Notes under the pieces: model-generated
The model's database searches: none
The model's input: the letters and a program-made list of their open reading frames with translations, nothing else
Told to the model about the DNA's origin: nothing
Position numbers and translations under genes: made by a program
Shown: positions 13,701 to 27,600 of the stretch, piece by piece
How the letters are laid out: each line of letters begins with the position of its first letter
Numbering within the stretch: the first letter of the stretch is position 1
Assembly: GCA_008508345.1 (NCBI GenBank)
Contig: QNGE01000270.1
Span: forward strand, 104,779-168,778
Source: Paragonimus westermani
Taxonomy: Eukaryota; Platyhelminthes; Trematoda; Plagiorchiida; Troglotrematidae
DNA: 64,000 nt
Reading direction: 5' to 3'

Positions 13701-16700
13701 CACTGTGGTCTGTTAAATCGCTCACTGTTCCTTTCAGGAACTTAAGTCATGATAGTATTCTCCCTTTTCTCTTCTTTTTCAGCTTTATTGGTATATGATG
13801 AAAGTCCCGTGTGTTTTTCGGTCAAAATTTATTTTTTTGGTTTTCCACCTTCCTCCCGACTAAAGTGCGGGTAATATATAATCCCATACTAGGCTACCAC
13901 ATGTCTTACGTTTTTAAAACGTCTCTTCTCATGTTAGATACCACTCATGAATTCCTTCTGGTTTTTGTTTCTAAGAGATTATGGTTTTACTTTCATACTA
14001 GCCTGCAATCGGGTCAACCAGCAGTGGCCGGCTAGATCACCAAGCCTTCAGCTCACACAATGCCTGTTCTTACTCCTTCGGGTATACACTGGGTACAACC
14101 TATATGGCTAGAACCTCAAATGGTTCAGCACAATCCACTTGTGATTTGCATTACGTGCAGGCGTCCTTTGGCTTTGAACACTGACCGAACCGGAGGCCGC
14201 CAACTATGTTTGTGACCAGTGGAATAATTCACAGTGCAATAACCGTCGGTATTCATCAGCAGTCGCCTAGGCTATCCATAGTGATAGGCGTATGCACGCA
14301 TGCAAATGTGGATCGAGCTGTGGGGAGTGCTCGCATGCTTTTTCGTGTTTGGTGAGTGCCAACTGAAAGATGTCAACCACCTACCATCCCCTTTAGTCCA
14401 GTCGTGTAGGCCAGTGGGAATCAAGTTTTTGGTATTAATTTCGGGTTATTTTGTGCATGCTTACCTCGCAAAACGAATCGACGACAGATCTTTTCAAAAG
14501 CCGGGCCAAGATATACTCCAACTAGAAGAACGCACAAGTCCGGAGCTTACTGCACAAGCGCTTTGGCGGACACGTTCATTTGAACGCGAAAGTTACCATT
14601 CATCATGAGGAGTGTGCTGTGAATATGATGTTATTCGAACTGCCGTTCGTTTATCAGTAGCCAACCAAACGATGTACTTTTTTAACCATTTTTGAAGTGT
14701 ATACGATCGACTCCGCGTCCTTTGTCACACTCAACAGTATATTCCGTCCCCAACCATAATTTCTTCCTAATTTTTCCCATCAGCAAACTTCAAACATGGT
14801 GGCACAAACGCAAAAAGGGCTTAAATTCAAAAGCGAATGCAAAAGCAGCTCTAATGATGTTGGGCTGCATCTTCATGGACGATTACAAGTTGATTCCGTA
14901 TGAGGGATTGTTCGACGAATACATGGAAATGGGTAAGCCCTGTCGTCTGTTTTGTAGTCCAATGTAATTACTTGAGTTGACGATTAGAAATTCTCGTCCA
15001 AAATTAAAATGACTTCAATGCAATGAGCACCGAAACACGATTTCATCCCTATGCTTTATCAAGACCGACTTTACGTGGCATGCCATGACTGATGAAACAC
15101 TCACTGAATATCATGACATTATTTAGCAGACATGGACAGGGCGTTTCCAATCACACAGTCCGCACAGATCGTACATACACACTCGTGTGGAAAACAATTG
15201 AACAAGAATTTTTAACATCGATTGATCGACTGCTGTTTCATACTTAAAATGTCACGGCTCTTGTCCGTTTGTCGCATTTTTAGTCAGGAGTACACGGTTC
15301 TAGTCATTGGTCGACTGGACGGTCTTTGCTGAGCACCATCTATCCATCGACTCAGTGAGTTTCACACAAACCCGCCGTATTTATCACAGCTTTGCCTGAT
15401 TAGCTACAGCCGTTCAACAGATGAATTGAATTTAGTCTGAAAAGGGCAGTTTCTTTGCAGAGTAACTGAAACCCTCCTAACAGAGCCGCATCGGCCTGTT
15501 AAAGCATTATCAACCTGGAAATTACAGTCGTTCTGGACGGGCAGTGGTAAATGCTCTCATAATACACATCCGTAGATTAAAACACTGACAGGAGTGAAAA
15601 TCATTCACTCCTGTTGAACACTGTATATTGAGGAAATATCCGTGCGATCGTCTAATTGCTCACTTTCGAATAGTTACTCGGGCACTCTAACGTGTGTTGG
15701 TGCATTAGTGTACTTTCCACACCCCCAGTGGACCGCCACCTGTTGGCCTTTGACAGTCAACATGCGGAACTCAATGGAATGGTACCGACTGATATTCAAA
15801 ATAGTTCATGAAAACGACCAAAACGAAAAGGCAGCAGCGCCAACTTCACTTCGGGTGAGTGTCTATTTGATCAGTTTACTTACAAAAGTCCAATGGAGTG
15901 GTGAGTCTTTTCGTGCTCTATTCGGGCCAGCCAAGCGATTTTAACTGCCCTGTGTAATAATCCGTTTACTTGGCAGGAAACTGAAAGGTACTTAAAACAG
16001 TAGGATTTGGTCGACGTTGAACGATCTTCACCTTTGATAGAAACTTTGTATTCCGATGGATTTTCTCGGCCCAAATGATTCGCTCTCCGAGTGGAACTCA
16101 ACAGTGACACAAATTTTGGGCTTCGAACACACTTGTCTGTTGCAAGGCGTTTTCGCTGGATTGATTCGATCGAGTCTGATTTGAAGTTAACCGAATCCGG
16201 GATTTGCAGAACGAGTTACGCAGGCTAGTCAACGGAAGTTTCCAGCCACCAGTAAATGAAGCATACACAATGATGGCCGTCTCCCGCTCGAAGATCCGAA
16301 GGCAGCGAGGGCAGAAACCCAGACTAAAGGCAGTATGTGGAGAGACTCCTCCTTAGCCCATAAAAACCATACTAAACCATCATTTGTCACCATATACGAC
16401 GACAAGTTTGTGCCCACTCATATTAGTTAACCAACAGACAACTACAGACGTGAAAGTAAATTCACGCGAACCTATATTCTTTATGCGTATATCAAAGAAG
16501 TCAATAAGCATGATAGACGAATCCCCTCCTCTAAAAGTCAGTGAACAAACAGAAACATCAAAAAGGATGAAAATCATTGATCGCCCAGGATGACCACAAA
16601 CCAACGAGGCCAGTCCATTAGACAAGCAAGGTGACCCATCTCGCACACGGTCGCGCCCTTGGACGCCTGTTCAGCAAGGTCATAACATATTCGGGGTCAG

Positions 16701-19700
16701 GTGCAGCTTTAAATTTGACAAATCAGTCACTCTTTTTTCCAATCCGTTCATATGTGGCGTGGACGAAAGAAAGAGAGCTGGAAAAAGTACGTTTAACACT
16801 GGCAAGAACACGTACGTGTTTGAATAATCTGACGAGAGCAGTGTGGGAGTTTCGACCTGAACTTACCAACAACTGGAGGGAAGGTTCCGTTCCGAAGGCC
16901 ACCATATAAAACCGTTGCCTTTGGCTGAGTTTCACCGCTTTCCGGTATTCTTAAACATACTTTGACGACACCTGGTTAGCATGAGGATTCCATCCAGGTG
17001 TCCCGTATGTGTGTGCCATTTCTGATTGGGGGCAAAGAAAAGAACGCATTGGTTTGGAAATGAGACGCCGTACATGGCATGGTTGTGTGTAAAATTGAGT
17101 CTCCTGTACAGTCTGATCGGGGTAACTTTTATGTGGTTGTGATTGGAGCACTTGCGCATGCAGATAAGACGCCGTGACTCACACCATACAGTTCACACAT
17201 ACACCTTTATGCTTGCGGAATAGGTTGGTCACGCCAGTCTGAAGTAACATTCCGAATAGCCTTGATGACCGTTTATTACTAATTCATATCTACGTTTATT
17301 TTTTTTGTGTGAATTCGCTCGATCATACATTCTGAGCCCCAGTAACGTCCATAGTGTCGGACACACCTTCCGTCTTCTGTCGGCTACGTGAAGTTCCTTA
17401 CTGGTTACTCGTTTACTGTATCTTTACGCCGAGATTTTAAGTCTACGGAGCCACAACAACAATGCGCAGAGTCTTGGAGGCTCAGTCCTCAATTCAGTCG
17501 AATGGGCCCATCGCGTAAGTCTGTCCCAAAAGTCTACACTATCTGTCATCTTGTAGAATCAGTCAGGATTCACGACTATATGCAGTCTATCGGGGCAGCT
17601 GTAAACCTCTTGATTTTGGGCCGAACAAGACAGAATATTTAAGGTTTACTCGGATAAAGCCGGCTGTGTACCTAAATGAGTAATGGATAGTAAATTTTAT
17701 AGCTTACAACCAAATCAACCTTAAACACGGAATTTAACCAAACCAAAAAGGGAGAGTTCAAACAAGAGTCCGTACTACCAATTCAGAGCATGTTACGTGT
17801 AACAATGTGGGGAATGTTCGGCCTGTACTTAAGGTGATCAGTACATGGGGATATATAAAGGACCTACAGTACGGCAGTTGGACCGGTGGGATATAGGCAT
17901 AAGAGTAGTCGAGATCGACATTGTGCAGATCACCGGTTGTGGATGAGTGGCGGGGCGGTAGGGTCGCAGGGCCAAGATGTAGAGGTTCGGTGGTTCAAGC
18001 CTTCCGCCGGATCTTCCGCCATCCCACTCCCAATTGCACTTGTAGTGGTGTGAACTTAATTTCCATTGTTTTTGGCCAGAATCAACACAGCTGTTTTCAC
18101 AAAGAGAATCGCATGGGTGATTGATCACGGCGGAATAATAACCCATGTGTTCTTCCGTTGTCCGCTAACTGAGAAATGAAAAAACAACCTAACGTTGTAT
18201 TACCGCAATCTAAAAACTGGTGACTAGGACCAAATTAAGCTACTCGCTGGTTAGTTTTAGTGACTGAAAGTAGCAAGAAGAGGCTTGATTTAACGTGGCA
18301 ACTACTACAATATTTCGATTCGAACTGAACCAGTTCTAAATGTGTAATTGTGTGTTTGTCAGCAAACACATTCTCGCATTTAACATAAGCTAACCGCTAT
18401 TGGTTTGTAATAGGCATAACCGTCAAACTCGGTTAAATTGTTGACCTGCCACCTTGATTTCTCATTTGGCTAGAATGCATTTTACCTTACTTGTAAAAAG
18501 AAATGGAATGCAGTGTTGTCTGTATGATTTCAGGAGGCAGTCATATTAGGTGCCCTCAGATCAGTGGCTTTTCTATGCAGTCAGTGGTTATGTGTAATCC
18601 ATCTAGCATGCATGTGTTAAAATGTACCACCGCACATAATGTGTCGCTTTTCCTGTGGCTTGTACAAAACCAGGTAATGTGAATTCATAAACTGCCTGAT
18701 GACCACAGTCAATATGATGTTTAGTTCAGTGGAATAACCCTAGTACCTAGATGGTAAACTCAGGATCTGAACTTACAGAGGAACCTACCGTCTTCTTCTC
18801 TCTCAGTGCTTCAGTTCGGCTTCATCACCATCTTCGTGGCTGCTTTCCCTCTGGCACCATTTTTCGCGCTTCTGAACAACTGGATGGAAATTCGTCTGGA
18901 CGCAAACAAATTGGTTCGTGAGACAAGACGTCCACTAGCGGAACGAGCTCAAAACATCGGGGTCTGGTTTCGTATTTTGGACGTACTTGTGCGGTTAGCA
19001 GTTATCTCCAACGTAAGCCAGAACCAGATCACAGCGTTCTCCTCTCCAGTTATTCTAACTCCTTTAGATGAATGGCACTGATACCTGGCTGCAAGCAATC
19101 AGTTAGTTTCACACCATTATCCAGTCGAAACTGATTGCAACCGCGGCTACCTGTCAAACTATACAGAGTTTGGTCGGGAGATGTTTGAATGTTAGAAGCT
19201 TTCATAATACCTCAAACTGTGATCGACAGTTAGCAACTACAGCCAATTTCACAAGCGTTGTTTTCATCAATTAACTCTGACCGGAAATGACGGACGTCAA
19301 AGCTTGATAACATAGTGGGCGCTGGCAGGCAGAAACAATCAAACTGGTAGACAGTCAAACTTTAACAGCTTACTACGCCCCCTTCTTTCAGACGTTTGAG
19401 AGCGTATGCTGTCTACTGCTTATTCGGATGCACCTTATCCTGATTGTTCTCAGTTTGACTAAATTGGTATCGTTACAATTAGTGATCTCCATTTTATCCA
19501 TTCATTCGTCTTATTTATCAATCGGTTCGCTTTCGAACGAACATTTTGTCTTGAAATGCCAACGCGCACGTTCTAAGATGCATAACCAGACAGTCGTTAT
19601 TGATACAAGTAAATTTGACCCAAACGGTTGTGGGGTAGTTGCTCGTCAGTTTCGTGGTCCCGGTGATTGCCCAGCCTTTCCGATTGCCTGCGTTAACACT

Positions 19701-21605
19701 CGACACTCACAGCGTCGCTCTGCTGTGTTGGCTGGTATAGGCTACTAGTCAGGTCCATTCACTTCGCAGTACTACAATAGACTGTTGAGAATCAATCCGC
19801 GGTAGGTTCGCGCGATCCAACACTTGTTCCGAATACACATAGACATTCCATTTATACGTCTCTTCTAAACAGGTAAGAGACTCCCAGAATCATTTATGCA
19901 AGGACGGGGATTCAGTACTTTGTCCTTCTACCCGTTTGATTGAGGCTATTCTACGGCGACAGTGGCGCTGACGACCCCGAAGATGGAAGGTTTTGATTTT
20001 CAAAGTCTTGATTAACGACTGCCTTGATGGCGCAATTTTCTATTCTACGAGAGCAAACTGTACGAAACCTGTGACAACTTAAACAACAGTGTTAATAAGA
20101 TTAGTAGGCCTGGTTACAACAATAATAGAGTTTTGGATGATTGGTTTCGAAGCCCTCGTTAGATGAACATTCGACTGCACATTATCGTCTGATGCCCTAA
20201 TACCTTGTTTATAAGAAAAATACTGAAAATGAAATTTCCTCATAAAAATGGAAGGAAATTCGAAATTCCGAGAGTAGCTTAGTAGATCGTTTTTCAGACT
20301 TACTGGCAGATATTTACTGGTCAAAAAAGTTGCGGTAGAGGTTGGGGAAAACTGATGCCTTGCGTATAGACGGTGGTAAAAACGAAAGTCTAATTACCTC
20401 AACAGTCTGTGAATCTGAAACGCATCAAACAAACTGTGTATCTGATGGGAGTGATGAAAAATACCTTCGTCTATACTGCTGGTAATTAGTATGTCACGTT
20501 CATACTTGACCTCACTGCGAAAAATATGGGCTTTGTTTATGGTCAGAACAGTGATAGAAACACCTTGCTCATAAACCGCAAGCCTTCTACCAGCAGGATT
20601 ACGAAAGCACGTCGACAGTCCAGGAATTTTACACTCGAGCTCAGTCTTATTATCCTACATGGAACCCATCGAATGTTTCAGGAGCTGGACTGGCCAAGGG
20701 AACTAGAGAACGACAATGTAACGAACATGACTTGTTCTCAGTGTTTGACCATCGGACTAATTACAACACAGTAAATAAAAAACCATAAGATAGAGTGAGA
20801 TAAAACGTCCCTTGAAGGTTATGGACGGTGTGTTTCCTATAAAACATGTTTGCTATAAGTTACGCGGTCCATGTCCCAAACTGTGGGCTTGTTTGATTGT
20901 GTTTGCACAAACTTCTTCGGGGCGCAGGGGTCAAGGTTGTGGAGTCGGATATTAATGGCCTCGACAAAGGTCAGCATTCGAAATTTCACCCCTTTTGATC
21001 GGTTTCTTGGTACTCGGTAGAAAATCTGAAGGGCATTTTTCTTACAGACAAAATGGCTACATTCGACCATACAAACAACAGTCGCGCTTGAAATCTTGAA
21101 ACAAGGCTTGTTTGCTACCTCTTCGTTCTGATAAATTCAGTAAGTATTGTTGAACGAAACAAGCGGGATTTCACAAACAGTTCAAAATGAGAAAGTCCTG
21201 AACTCTCGGTGTGGCTTCGTAGTCCAGCTGATGAAGCGCTCGCTGTGTATGGACATTCTTTTCTAACGCCCTTTCGATTTCAAATGAACCCTGGATTTTT
21301 CGTAATTCAGTTTCTTTTATATTAATTCACATGAATTCGCCATATTCCGTACCTTGTTTACAAAAAAAGAACTGGGTTTGGTCAGAACGTAACGCTGCTC
21401 TTAGAATGAAACTTAAGAACGCAAGCTGTGTCTAACAGATTTCCCAATAGCCAGATAGCTTCAGGTTCAAAGAATGTGTTATACCGACTCATTCAACTAT
21501 GGAGTTGCTTGGCATTAGACAGTCGGTATCTTGCAAGAAGAATGCATTAACTTCCTTCAGTTACATAGCTGTATTCACCTGAAGCAAACACTTTGTTATG
21601 GATAC

Positions 21606-21664
<59 letters not shown>

Positions 21665-24600
21665 TGTATATGGAACATCGTGTTTGCTTCAAGTGACTGT
21701 ATCTAAAGGAAGGGAATTATCATACTGTTGTCAACCCCAGACAATTAACGCATGACAACACTACTCAAACAAATCAGCGGAATTCGTTCACTGGGCTACA
21801 GAACCTAAGGCAGGCGTGTGACGAAAGAGTCATGGAAGGTCTGTTTTCTAGTACCCAAAAGCGACAGATTAAGTGTCAGTTTTGTGACTGATTCTGAAGG
21901 GCTTACAGTGTTATCGCGATTGATTATCACAAGATCCTTCTGTAATTTCGAAAGTACCTTGTCAAGTTAATTTTAACCTGTCTAGGACATTTGTTTTCAA
22001 AGAAACTGCCATTAAAACGAATAAGCTGATTATCTTATGAACCTTAAGCAAAAAGATACCTATCCAGCCTATAATAGTCTGTTCGGTTGCTTGCTGGGCT
22101 AGACAATTACACTGCAAACAACTCAGCGTCGTTAGTAGCGTGGGCCATCTAATCACTTAAGATAAATTAACACGTTGTACATATCGATTTTTACGTTAAC
22201 ATACTGTTACAGTATAACATAAAGATACTAAGGTATAAGTGACAAAAACTTGACAGCAACAGGTGTTAAGAAATTTCCAACAATCTTTTTTAACGTCGAG
22301 GTTACCAGATCCACATGGTTTGTGTGTTGAACCATTTTACAAATTTATTTTCATTCTGCGCAATTCTGTTTCAGGCGTTTATCATCGCATTCACTTCACA
22401 CTTCCTACCGAAGTTATTATATCATTATGAAATTCGAGACGATCTGGTCGGTTTCACTAATTTCACTCTGGCCTGGGCACCGGTCAACTCGACTGTACAG
22501 CCTTGTCGGTAAGTGCAACTACACTGCTGTGGCTTAGGCCCAAAATATGTCTGCCACAATCGACTTGTCATTGAATCTCTTTCGTTCCCAATAGTGTATC
22601 AAAATAGCGTCGCAGGGAAATCGCGAACATTTTGCAAGTTATGCACATTTAATGAAACTGGGATGCAGCGTGGTGAGACCAGTTCCATAGAGATCTCAAA
22701 CATTTCCAGTCTCTGTCATGTATACTGACCGTGACCACGAAAGACTCCTGACCTTGGAATTTGTTTATTGCTAGACAGAACTTACAAGGTAGGTTAAAAT
22801 ACAAAACAACGAATGCATACACTTGTTCGCACCATTGGCGTGTATTCCTATCTCGGGCAGTAGCGAAGCAACATGTTCTCTAGTGACACAGCCCGTATAG
22901 TGCGTCCACATGTCTCCAATAATCATTTTCAGCACCCGGTCTTCCTGGCATTGACACCTTCGCTTTAGTTTTTGAGCGTTCGAATAGTGTCATACTACTC
23001 CGCCGCGTAGCTATATGTCAAACAAAAAAACTCAAATAACGCAGAAGTATGCAAACATCGCTGGCCTCGGTGCGCCTCTCAATAGATGGCACTGACCTAA
23101 AGTACGAGATTCTAATGATTCCCTTCAGGATGTTTGATGGACTAATCTTGGGCTTACAACTTACATTCTTAGATAAAATTTGACAGAATGGTTTATAACA
23201 ATCAGCCAGCATGCACCAGACAAGAACATTTAACGGAGTCCGTATTGCCCTCAGTTGGGCCTGATGTGCCTTTATATAGTGCACTAACTGAATAACCATT
23301 TGCTTATGTCGGATGGAACAACTGAATAGTTTTTGGGCCACCTAAAGAAACGTCATTCAATTTGTCCTTTAAGAATATCGGCGGTTACTCCAGTCAACAC
23401 TGTTTACTTTTCTTCACTTGCTGCCTTTATCGGTTCACATTCACTCGAAAGCCTCAGCACTTTCATCTTCAGCGTGAATGTTCACATACTTTTTGCAGTT
23501 GAGTGTGAACACGGAGGGGAGATCATCCTTCCCAACTCTGCAGTCTTTAGCTCGTACACGGACTGAACCACTAACAACGTGTATTGTGGGATTCTCCTGG
23601 TCAGCTTTCCGATCTTTGAAACTGAAATTGGTTCGGCATTCACCCTTTCGCACTCTCTTTGAGTTGAAAATTATTCACATTTAGAGCTCGTCAGTAGTGC
23701 ATGTCTTTGCCATTGCCGAGACTAGAACTCCCGCCACGTTTTCACAACGCAACGCTGTTGACTATTGCTCCAGAGACCTCACGCTAGGCATGAGCGAATT
23801 ATCAGGCCTGAACGCTCAACCGGTTTTACTTGTGAGTTGTGATCAGATTGTCTGACCTTCTCGACAGGAAACAGTTAATCTGTCGACTCCAACTGATAAC
23901 TTCGCGATTAGGACTTATACGACATGTCGATATCTCCGAGACTCCAGTAGTAGCATCGAACAGCTGCGTTGACTATGAGCAGTGGCAATGCAGTTCAAGT
24001 CTACGGTGTACTAGTCGACTTCGTGCGGAGTGAGTGCTACACGCTGCCTTGTTCACTTTCTTTCGTGAGTTCATATCTACTTATTATTCGCACGTTGCCT
24101 GGCCTTCAATCAATATGATAGTTCAGTGCTCAAATTCCCTGGACCAACATCAGCTTCATAGGGTTGGTAACAAACGATTGACCTATTAGTCACCAGCATT
24201 CTTTTCGTAGTCTTGGACTAGACGCTGTCGACTCAGGAGAATTCCTGTCCTGTAGAAGGCAAATGAGCATCGGACCTAAGCAGTCAGCCTTAAGTAGCCA
24301 TCATAGTTGAGCCGAAAATTCAGCAAGTCTACTGGGTCACGCGTTACTGATGCAATTCTTCAACTCAAAGGCGGTTTTCCTGGATTCCATAAAACAGGTT
24401 CTCAGGGTGCCTTAGTGGCATATGATAGCACACATGTTCCACATGGGGTATGTTGCCATGGGGTATGTCCAATAAACGACCGACTTTTGCTACTCCGATC
24501 TTTTCACATTCGATAAATGTGTCAAGTTAGTCATCGATAAAGTCCTTCTAACAGCAGTTTGCTAAATCCTAACACTACGCAACGTACGACCAGCCACTTT

Positions 24601-27600
24601 CACTGTTGAGGTGGTAAGTAGAGCAGGTTGGACCACAACCAGCCAGATAAATGCGCAACTTTGTGTTACGCAAAACTTTTTACGATTTCAATTAGGACAT
24701 CATTATCACAAGGATGACCTACCCTGCATAATAGGCCATTTCGCCAGCAGTTATCCGTTGGCCTATTCTCGCTCTGGCTGGTTGGATAAAAGGTAGCTAA
24801 CGGATGTTTGCCAAGTGTTGAACCCATAGAGCCTGGTGCACACTTTGTACAGAAAACGCATATTTTTGTCTGTATCCTAAGCAATGCCACTATTCAACTG
24901 GGTTATTCGTAACACTCTAGCACAAACAAACGAATGAAACGCCTGACGCTTTAGTGTCATGACAAATAGGCGATCAGTTACAATGGACTGTTTAACGATT
25001 GGATAACTCGAACTGTACCTTTATATATCCACCGATTCCGAGGTACACATTGTGGATCGCAGTTTTGTTCCCACCAGATCTCTCACGAGAATACAGGCAC
25101 AGTGTTTCACAAGGTGACCTCAGTTCAAACCGCTAGAGACTAATCAGCCAATCAACTGGCAATCGAGAAAATCTAAAGTTATCCTCATCCTTCACCTTGT
25201 GGCAGTTCCAGTTGATCACAGCATCGTGAGATTGTGAGCACAAACTACAACCATAAGATGCCGAATTGAACAGCGCAACTTGATTGGGCGACATCTGCAG
25301 CACAGTATGAAGTCCTGTGCCTTTATTTCGAAACAGTAACCGAAAACTTGCGTTCGTCAATCAAAAGCCTAGTTGAGAATATTCCATATGTTTCTTTGAG
25401 TTCACATTTTTATTTGCGTTACGCCAAATTTGCAGATATACCGCCTTCCGTGACAATCAAGGAGAATATACCATGTTCTTCTGGCGCTTATTGGCTCTCC
25501 GGCTGGGCTTCGTTATCGTATTCGAGGTGAGTTTAAACTGGTCTCTCATTATTAGTGGTTATGTTTGTTTGTCCACGCGGTAAGTGGGCGTGCTGCACTT
25601 ATAGTGCATGAACGCTGGGATCGTATAAACCGGCTGCTGTGCTTGGCCTAGTGACATGTGTTGGAACCATTTAGCGGACACCCGGTCGACGCTTTGCGAA
25701 CAAGTTAAAGTTGGTCTCCCCCCATCCTGACATCCTTGAAGGCTACACAGGGCCTCAACAACCACTAAACAACCATCCGTTTTTATCTATAGTCACAACG
25801 ACCGGAATTTAACGAAGTTTTCTCCCGCTGGAGAATTCGTAATTTGTATATTCACCAATGTTAGTCATTCTAACTTCCGCCCCAAGCTCTGCTTCCGAAT
25901 GTATCTTCAAAAATGCAGGTGAAACCTCCATTACAGTATCCACTTAACATCTCACTCAGCGTCTTTCAGTGGGTCGTATTTGAGGCAGAGATGAAATACG
26001 CTAATATCCGCCTGTTTCGGAATACAAAAGTCTCCCTGAGTAGACCACTAAATACACTGACCAGAAGTGGTCAAATAGGTAAAACACAGGTTATACATCG
26101 GAGGCGTGTATGACACACGACACACGTAGGTGGCCTGTTTTGATTATCAGGAACAACATGTTTCTGCCTTCGAATATCACACAAACAGTGCTGCATTTCG
26201 TGTGTTGTTCCCACAAGGTAGATGGAAAATAAACGTTGTTTCCTTGAGATAGAATAAAAAACTAATTTGCTGGAGCAACCACATTTGTTCCGTACTCCTT
26301 GTCCAAAGTTGATAGATGGTTCGTTATGTAGGAATTACGGTAGATAGCGATCGTTCTTGCCGGACTGTAAGAATTACCACCATCTACGCATGGGGCGACT
26401 GAAACGTCATCCATGATTCGGCCCAGAATAATCGAACCCTGTACTAAGCACTGTGTTGGCAGTGTTGCGGGTTACCAAGGGATTAAAATCACTCAATCGC
26501 GGTTTGGATTTTATGACCCAGTTAGCAACTTGACCGGTTTTACTACTCTCGTTCTTTCGAAACTCCCCCAGTCACCACAGCTTACATGAACCAGCTAAGT
26601 TGTGAGCTGAACATTCTGGCTCACCTAGATTACTTTCACTTAAAAAGGCACAAAAGAAGCCCTAACGCCTCCGAAGAAATGAAGTTTACTAGAATAATTC
26701 CTTTTTATTAGAAAGGTGGCACAAAGAATAAAATAATTCCATATTGTTAAAAACATGTCATATGCTTGGTCTCTTTCGGTGCTGGATTCTCTGTCTCACA
26801 CTGTCTGAGGACGACTCTTCTTCACTCCGCTTCCAAAGCACTGACTTTGCGTATGACCAAACCTGTTACTACACACCCCTTTTTACTGCCTGCAAATTTG
26901 TGTTTTAACTCCAAAACAGTCGATTGACAAACTAACAAAACCCTAGTGGTTTGTCTGCTTGAGTGTTACCTGTTTCTTCTGACACTCAAAATCGTTGACA
27001 ACAAAGGTGATGTGGAAAAGAAAAAGAGATAGAAAATGAGTTGTGCCACGAAATGTTTTTCCAAATGACTGAGAGAACAGTTAGTGACACTTGCCTAACA
27101 TATTAAGGTTGGTGAATAGAACTCAACTTCATCCATAGCTCAACACTGACTTAAAACGGACTACGAGCTGACAACTTCCGCTCATAATTTTTCTGTGTAG
27201 CCCAAAGTGTGACCTTCAGTTTACTGGCATCTAGGCTATTAAACTTCAATATCTCCCACCCTTTGTATTTAAAAGCGGTTTGCTTTGCCATAACAGCTTC
27301 CTCGGTAGTCATTTTGTTTCTGGTCACTATTGCTGTTCCGAACACCGTTCATACAGTTGGTCCAGTCTTTTCCAAAACGGGAGAACTCCCCCTTCGAAAC
27401 GATATAAGGACATCTCGAGAAGACAATAAGAAATCGAGAGAGAGGTGGCAAAAAGGATGGTTCGAATTTTGGGTATGGTCACCTGAGGTTTAGTCAAAAC
27501 GAGTTTCGGCTTGATGCCAATAACTCGACATGGTTTCACCAGGCTCGGCTACCAGAATGGTCCTAGACCACACTTGCAAATTTATACTGGCGTCGTTTGC

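Noticed and set aside
14300..14608. Signal-peptide-like start (MWIELWGVLACFFVFGE) in a 102-codon frame
   Set aside because: It lies in an intron of a well-supported gene and has no family match.
17940..18020. GC-rich patch with a B-box-like GGTTCAAGCC, possible second SINE or tRNA
   Set aside because: No cloverleaf can be drawn and the A box is not convincing; no second copy in the window.
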